From Chryseobacterium flavum (lineage in GTDB: Bacteria; Bacteroidota; Bacteroidia; Flavobacteriales; Weeksellaceae), in the NCBI RefSeq assembly GCF_003385595.1, contig NZ_QNUE01000003.1, positions 186,001-250,000 of the forward strand: DNA of 64,000 bases, given 5' to 3'. This document shows positions 60,151-64,000 of this stretch, piece after piece. The notes under the pieces were generated by a model. The model did no database searches and was not told the DNA's origin. It saw only the letters and a list, made by a program, of their open reading frames with translations. The stretch's first letter is position 1. Every line of letters begins with the position of its first letter. A program made the position numbers and the translations under genes.

Positions 60151-62802
60151 TTATTCCTCAGGACTTTCTTTTTTCCTGAATACACCATTAAGAAAGCTTT
60201 TCTTTTCCTTTTTCTCTCCTTCAGTCCGGGAGCTCTCTTTTTTATTTTTTATTTCCTGTTTTATTTCTTTTACAGACTGCTTCATTTCTTTCACTGAAGA
60301 AACGGCATCTTTTACCTTTTTTTCTGTCTTTTCCACATTTTTACCTATCAGGGTTTTCTTTAATCCTTGCTCAATACCTCTCCAGAAGAGATTAAAAAAA
60401 GATTTTGTAGGATCACGTTCCACATTTTCTACTGTAACGGCCTCAGGAAAACTTCCTGAATCTGATTTTAAAAATACATTGGCAACAGCAGTCAGAAATC
60501 CTTTTTTCTCATGATTGTTTTTATTTAATACTGCAATTTTTAGATCTTTATGCTTAAGGTTAAAGGTTCCATGCAATCCAGCGGGATTCCCTTTGAAGTT
60601 AAATAGCATCTCCTGAATAGTCCCTGCAGTAGCCGTTACATGAAGATAAGGTCTGATAAAAGGATTGATTCCGCTGGCGGGAAGATTAGTTGTTTTACCT
60701 GAAATGGCAAAGGCATCTTTCTGATCAGCTACATCGAAGTTCCAGTTTACGGATAGCGGAGCCAGATTCATGAAAGAGCAGTTGATTTTAATATTGACCC
60801 TTGTTGACTTTCCTTTTATTTTTGCCGAATTCAGATTCTTTACATTCATATTAAAGTTGCTGAAAGTTAATTTTCCGGGGCCCATACTTTCAGGCGTATC
60901 CTCTTCATATATCAATACTGAGTTTTTAAGATCAAGGTTATGGATTGTCATTGGAATTTTAACGGATCGCAGCATTTTGGAGTACAATGCTTTCACTTTA
61001 GGATCATCTTTCGGAATTTTACTTCTGAAAATATCAGCTTCCGCGGACTGGATAACTACATGGGAAGCATTCACAAACTTATTCTGAGAAAACACATCCC
61101 AATCTCCTTCTGCAGTTATTTGGCTGGCTTTTAAGTCATAAAGGTCTCTCTCAACAGGAATCATTTTGATAAACCGTGCTCTTGAAATGAGAGGCTTCAT
61201 CGCAAAGTTATTAATCTGAACTTTATTCTTGTTTAGTTTCAGAAGCCCCAGATTGATATTGTAAAACTGAGTTTTGTAAGCAAAATTTCTGGTTGTCAAA
61301 AAGTAATCTTTTACTTTAAAGGAAAGCCCCTGCTGATTAGGTTTGGGTAGCAACTCAAGAACGTTAAGGGTGGCGTTCAGATCATGGAAAGCTAAAGGTT
61401 CTTTTCCGTTATCGTAAATAATATTTGAATTTTTCAAAGAAATTTTCCTTACAATAACCGAGTGTATGATGCCAGGACCATGAGTTTTATCCTGCTTCTT
61501 TGCATCAGCCCTGATCGTACCATTGACATGGTCTATAAGAACGTCCCTGATGTCCAGGTTTAGCTTTTTATTTAGAAATTCAAATTTATTGATATTAAAA
61601 GCAATATGATCAGCCTTTGCACCCAGAGCGGTCTTTCTTTCTCCAGAAGTACCGGGAGACAGCATAATATTTCTTATTTCTCCGCTTTTTGGATTTAATG
61701 CAACGCTTTCAATGGAAATATTCTGATGATTGGAATAGACGATATCTTTTCCGGAAAACAGAAAATCTTTATATCCGATAGGAATGACCTGATCTGAGGT
61801 TTCTTTATTAAACATCAGTTGATCGATATTCAGATTAAGATTTCCGGCAGAAAAAAGTTTATTCCCGTCAGGCTTATTGATCTGGACTATAGCATTATTA
61901 AGCTTAATATTTTTTAAGTCAACTTCAAAGTTTGATTTTTTGTCACTCTTTTTTCCTTTTGCTCCTGTATTGTATATGGTCAAAACAGGGGCCTGAAAGT
62001 CTGCATTGGCAAGAGAAACTTTATGTTTATCCAAGACGACATCTTTAAATTCCATCTTTGGAATAGAAAATTCAACTAATCTGGTTTTTTGAGGGTAAAA
62101 CCTTTTAAATTGCGCCAATGAAAGAAGCGGGATCAGCTTAAAATTCTGAACTGACATCTGTCCGTCAGTTGTATTTATAGTATTGATAGTAATTGCATAC
62201 ATCTGATCAGGACGGAAAAAGAATTTTTCTCCTTTAATACTGTATCTGTCAAAAACAACCGGTAATTTATCCTCCACAGACTCTTCTGTCATCTGCAGAT
62301 TTTCCACAAACAGTTCTAAATTCTGTACAGATAAAAATTTCTGTTTGGTATGTCTGTAAATAGCAATTTTTCCGTCGTTAATTCTGATATTTTCAAAAAG
62401 TACCGGATTTTTCTTTTTCCCGGTTTTACGATCAACTGGTTTTGCAAGAACAACATTTAAATTGGGTTTGCCCAGTAAAAGATCCGAAGAGCTGATTCTT
62501 TTATTAAAAACAGCATCATAAATTCCGAAGCGGCTTATTTTCAGGGTATCAATAGTCCCTTGCAACCCGATGACTTCCGTATTTTGAGGGTCTTTACTGT
62601 TAACTGAAATTCCTGTTGCGAAAATATTTCCTGTTCCTAAATCCACATCCAGGGTTTTATAGGAAACTTTATAATCCGTATTCTTTTTTATATAGTCCGG
62701 AAGCTGGGTCTTAAGCCATATGTTCAATCCGAAATTCGCTGCAAGAAGAATTCCTGCAAGTATTCCGAAACTTATTAATAATCTTCTGACCCATTTTCTC
62801 AT
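60151..62802 (-). CDS. AsmA-like (DUF748-type) envelope protein
   Basis: An 883-residue protein anchored by one N-terminal membrane helix (LLISFGILAGILLAANFGL) with a large strand-rich remainder. Segments such as VDLGTGNIFATGI, NGKIAIYRH-type IRINDGKIAIY and VRKISLKNSNIIYDNGKEPL give the AsmA/TamB-like repeated beta pattern; the C-terminal 90 residues are charged, coiled-coil-like. Such proteins span the periplasm and are linked to lipid transport and barrel assembly. The exact role here is unknown. A DUF2797 gene lies 27 bases upstream. Confidence 0.8.
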   Translation of the reverse strand: MRKWVRRLLISFGILAGILLAANFGLNIWLKTQLPDYIKKNTDYKVSYKTLDVDLGTGNIFATGISVNSKDPQNTEVIGLQGTIDTLKISRFGIYDAVFNKRISSSDLLLGKPNLNVVLAKPVDRKTGKKKNPVLFENIRINDGKIAIYRHTKQKFLSVQNLELFVENLQMTEESVEDKLPVVFDRYSIKGEKFFFRPDQMYAITINTINTTDGQMSVQNFKLIPLLSLAQFKRFYPQKTRLVEFSIPKMEFKDVVLDKHKVSLANADFQAPVLTIYNTGAKGKKSDKKSNFEVDLKNIKLNNAIVQINKPDGNKLFSAGNLNLNIDQLMFNKETSDQVIPIGYKDFLFSGKDIVYSNHQNISIESVALNPKSGEIRNIMLSPGTSGERKTALGAKADHIAFNINKFEFLNKKLNLDIRDVLIDHVNGTIRADAKKQDKTHGPGIIHSVIVRKISLKNSNIIYDNGKEPLAFHDLNATLNVLELLPKPNQQGLSFKVKDYFLTTRNFAYKTQFYNINLGLLKLNKNKVQINNFAMKPLISRARFIKMIPVERDLYDLKASQITAEGDWDVFSQNKFVNASHVVIQSAEADIFRSKIPKDDPKVKALYSKMLRSVKIPMTIHNLDLKNSVLIYEEDTPESMGPGKLTFSNFNMNVKNLNSAKIKGKSTRVNIKINCSFMNLAPLSVNWNFDVADQKDAFAISGKTTNLPASGINPFIRPYLHVTATAGTIQEMLFNFKGNPAGLHGTFNLKHKDLKIAVLNKNNHEKKGFLTAVANVFLKSDSGSFPEAVTVENVERDPTKSFFNLFWRGIEQGLKKTLIGKNVEKTEKKVKDAVSSVKEMKQSVKEIKQEIKNKKESSRTEGEKKEKKSFLNGVFRKKESPEE

Positions 62803-62829
62803 ATTTTGTGATTTGATTTTTTACATTGA

Positions 62830-63627
62830 TCAATTCCTGATTTCCAGATCTATTACATATCCTTCATGCCCTCTTACATTGATGAAATTTCCTCCTTCAA
62901 ATCCCAGATATTGCCCTTTGATACCGGTAAGGCGTCCTGTAAATTCAGGCTTTTTATCGAGAGTGAACGAGGTTACTTTTTCAGGTTTTTCAAACGGATA
63001 GTCAAACATCCATAGATTTTCTCCTTCGCTGTAGAACTTTTGAAAATCTTCGGGGAAATACTGTTTGATTTTTTGCTGAAAATCTGCAAGATCTATTTCT
63101 CCTTCAAAATCATCCTGAAGCATCTTCTTCCAGTTGGTTTTATCCGGTAAATGATCTTTTAGCGCTACCTCTATCATTCCGGCTTCATAACGGTTTTCAG
63201 TCCTTGCGATCGGCAGGGCAAAAGTAGCTCCTTGATCGATCCATCTTGTAGGGATCTGGGTATTCCTTGTGACCCCGACTTTTACATCTCCAGTATATGC
63301 CAGGTAAACGGTATGAGGCTGTAGCTGAATTTCTTTTTCAATGTCCAGATCACGTTCTGCCACTCCTAAATGTGCAGTAGAAAGTTCCGGTCTGATAATG
63401 GTGTCACTGGCATAAGGGCTTTCAAAAAAACAATTTTTGCAGAATCCCATTCTGTAAATCGGTTTATCTTCCCCACAATTCACACATTGAAACCCGATAT
63501 GCCTGATGTTTAACTCTTTTCCAAACAGTTCATTCATATGAATGAGATCTCCTGAGAGATTAAGGTAATACTGGATGGGTTTATCATCATAGCTGGTCAT
63601 TTTTAAAATTTGCCCTTGAAACTGCAT
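62830..63627 (-). CDS. DUF2797 family protein
   Basis: A 265-residue soluble protein with a zinc-type Cys cluster near residues 48-70 (CVNCGEDKP ... MGFCKNCFFESPY; CxxC and CxxC). HTVYLAYTGDVKVGVTRNTQIPTRWIDQGA and the ERDLDIE region are characteristic of DUF2797 in actinobacteria and Bacteroidetes. The VGVTRNTQIPTRW segment resembles a GIY-YIG-type core. Function unknown. Likely co-transcribed with the AsmA-like gene. Confidence 0.8.
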   Translation of the reverse strand: MQFQGQILKMTSYDDKPIQYYLNLSGDLIHMNELFGKELNIRHIGFQCVNCGEDKPIYRMGFCKNCFFESPYASDTIIRPELSTAHLGVAERDLDIEKEIQLQPHTVYLAYTGDVKVGVTRNTQIPTRWIDQGATFALPIARTENRYEAGMIEVALKDHLPDKTNWKKMLQDDFEGEIDLADFQQKIKQYFPEDFQKFYSEGENLWMFDYPFEKPEKVTSFTLDKKPEFTGRLTGIKGQYLGFEGGNFINVRGHEGYVIDLEIRN

Positions 63628-63690
63628 ATTATATTTATATTACTTTTTTACGTAAATTTAATGATTATATTTTTCAAAAAGTAAAATTTA

Positions 63691-63698
63691 TATTTTTG
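63691..63698 (+). promoter_or_regulatory. -7 box of the epimerase gene
   Basis: TATTTTTG, 19 bases before the ATG at 63718. Confidence 0.5.
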
Positions 63699-63717
63699 TG
63701 TTAATAAAAAACCACAG

Positions 63718-64000
63718 ATGATTTATCTTGTAACAGGCGGCAGCGGATTCATTGGTTCTCATTTAATTGAACAATTATTAAGAAATGGACATTCTGTCAT
63801 AAACATTGACAATTTTGATAATTTTTACAGCTATCAGATAAAAATAAAAAATACTTTAGAGTCTATTGGTATTAATTCTGATTTTCAGTTCTCTGATAAA
63901 GAAGAGGATATCAAACGCTTAATCAAGATCTCACATTCTGATCAATATTCCCTTTACTATCAGGATATCAGAGATAAGGAAGGTATTGAAAACATATTCA
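63718..64000 (+). CDS. NAD-dependent epimerase/dehydratase (partial, 3' end outside window)
   Basis: The first 94 residues of an extended SDR enzyme. The NAD(P) Rossmann motif [16 protein letters not shown] is at the N-terminus and [10 protein letters not shown] follows, a layout typical of UDP-sugar 4-epimerases such as UDP-glucuronate or UDP-glucose epimerase. Substrate cannot be fixed without the rest. The gene runs past the right edge. Confidence 0.88.
   Translation, partial: MIYLVTGGSGFIGSHLIEQLLRNGHSVINIDNFDNFYSYQIKIKNTLESIGINSDFQFSDKEEDIKRLIKISHSDQYSLYYQDIRDKEGIENIF

Noticed and set aside
1-64000. CRISPR arrays, insertion sequences, prophage or integrative elements
   Set aside because: No regularly spaced repeats, transposase, integrase or phage genes were seen; the tRNA-Asn genes are not flanked by attachment-site duplicates.

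Overview
This 64 kb window looks like an ordinary chromosomal stretch of a flavobacterium, most likely Chryseobacterium or a close relative in the Weeksellaceae. The DNA is AT-rich. Shine-Dalgarno sequences are mostly absent. About twenty starts are preceded by the Bacteroidetes -7 box TAnnTTTG. Family content is typical: PorD/DUF4835, DUF5687, DUF5686, BamD next to a Bacteroidetes-type omega subunit, SFxxT/TPR protein, TonB-dependent receptor, and L21 with a long C-terminal tail. No insertion sequence, phage gene, integrase or CRISPR array was seen. The window cuts an ABC ATPase gene at the left edge and a nucleotide-sugar epimerase gene at the right edge. Genus assignment is inference from family content.

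Layout. 1-8200, minus strand: ABC ATPase/DUF5687 permease, then bamD-rpoZ-coaBC-porD-recN, then a TetR regulator. 8296-10719, plus: tatD-like, tcdA and rnpA (overlapping), then DUF4126. 10757-23139, minus: a TPR/disordered protein, LptE and a sigma-54-type activator in one operon; miaB; two TonB-C-like secreted proteins, one frameshifted; poxB; lysA with an attenuator-like leader; a DEDDh exonuclease. 23256-28041: HerA-like ATPase, a persulfide dioxygenase-rhodanese cluster with thioredoxin, and a nitrilase. 28243-34654: beta-barrel protein, rseP, two identical tRNA-Asn cassettes, DUF5686 outer-membrane protein, rpmA-rplU.

34840-44743, plus: zinc metallopeptidase lipoprotein, acyltransferase, miaE, DUF502, tryptophanase, then a two-gene operon (FAD monooxygenase and PLP C-S lyase/aminotransferase) followed by a TonB-dependent receptor with a dyad over its promoter. 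44825-50127: PQQ sugar dehydrogenase, BlaI/BlaR1-like sensor pair with operators on the promoter, uvrB. 50188-57390: AI-2E transporter and paired membrane proteins, pabB-pabC, menD, a 2OG-Fe dioxygenase. 57642-58105: two tandem small Cys-rich bacteriocin-like peptides. 58182-64000: radical SAM protein, small proteins, AsmA-like protein, DUF2797, epimerase.

The best candidates for something undescribed are: the twin Cys-rich peptides with a shared CxYxC...C...FxCPD pattern; the lysA leader (a 23-codon lysine-rich ORF followed by a terminator directly before lysA); the tnaA/monooxygenase/PLP enzyme/TonB receptor neighbourhood; and three genes (tatD, pabB, menD) whose -7 box ends 3-4 bases before the ATG, as expected of leaderless mRNAs.
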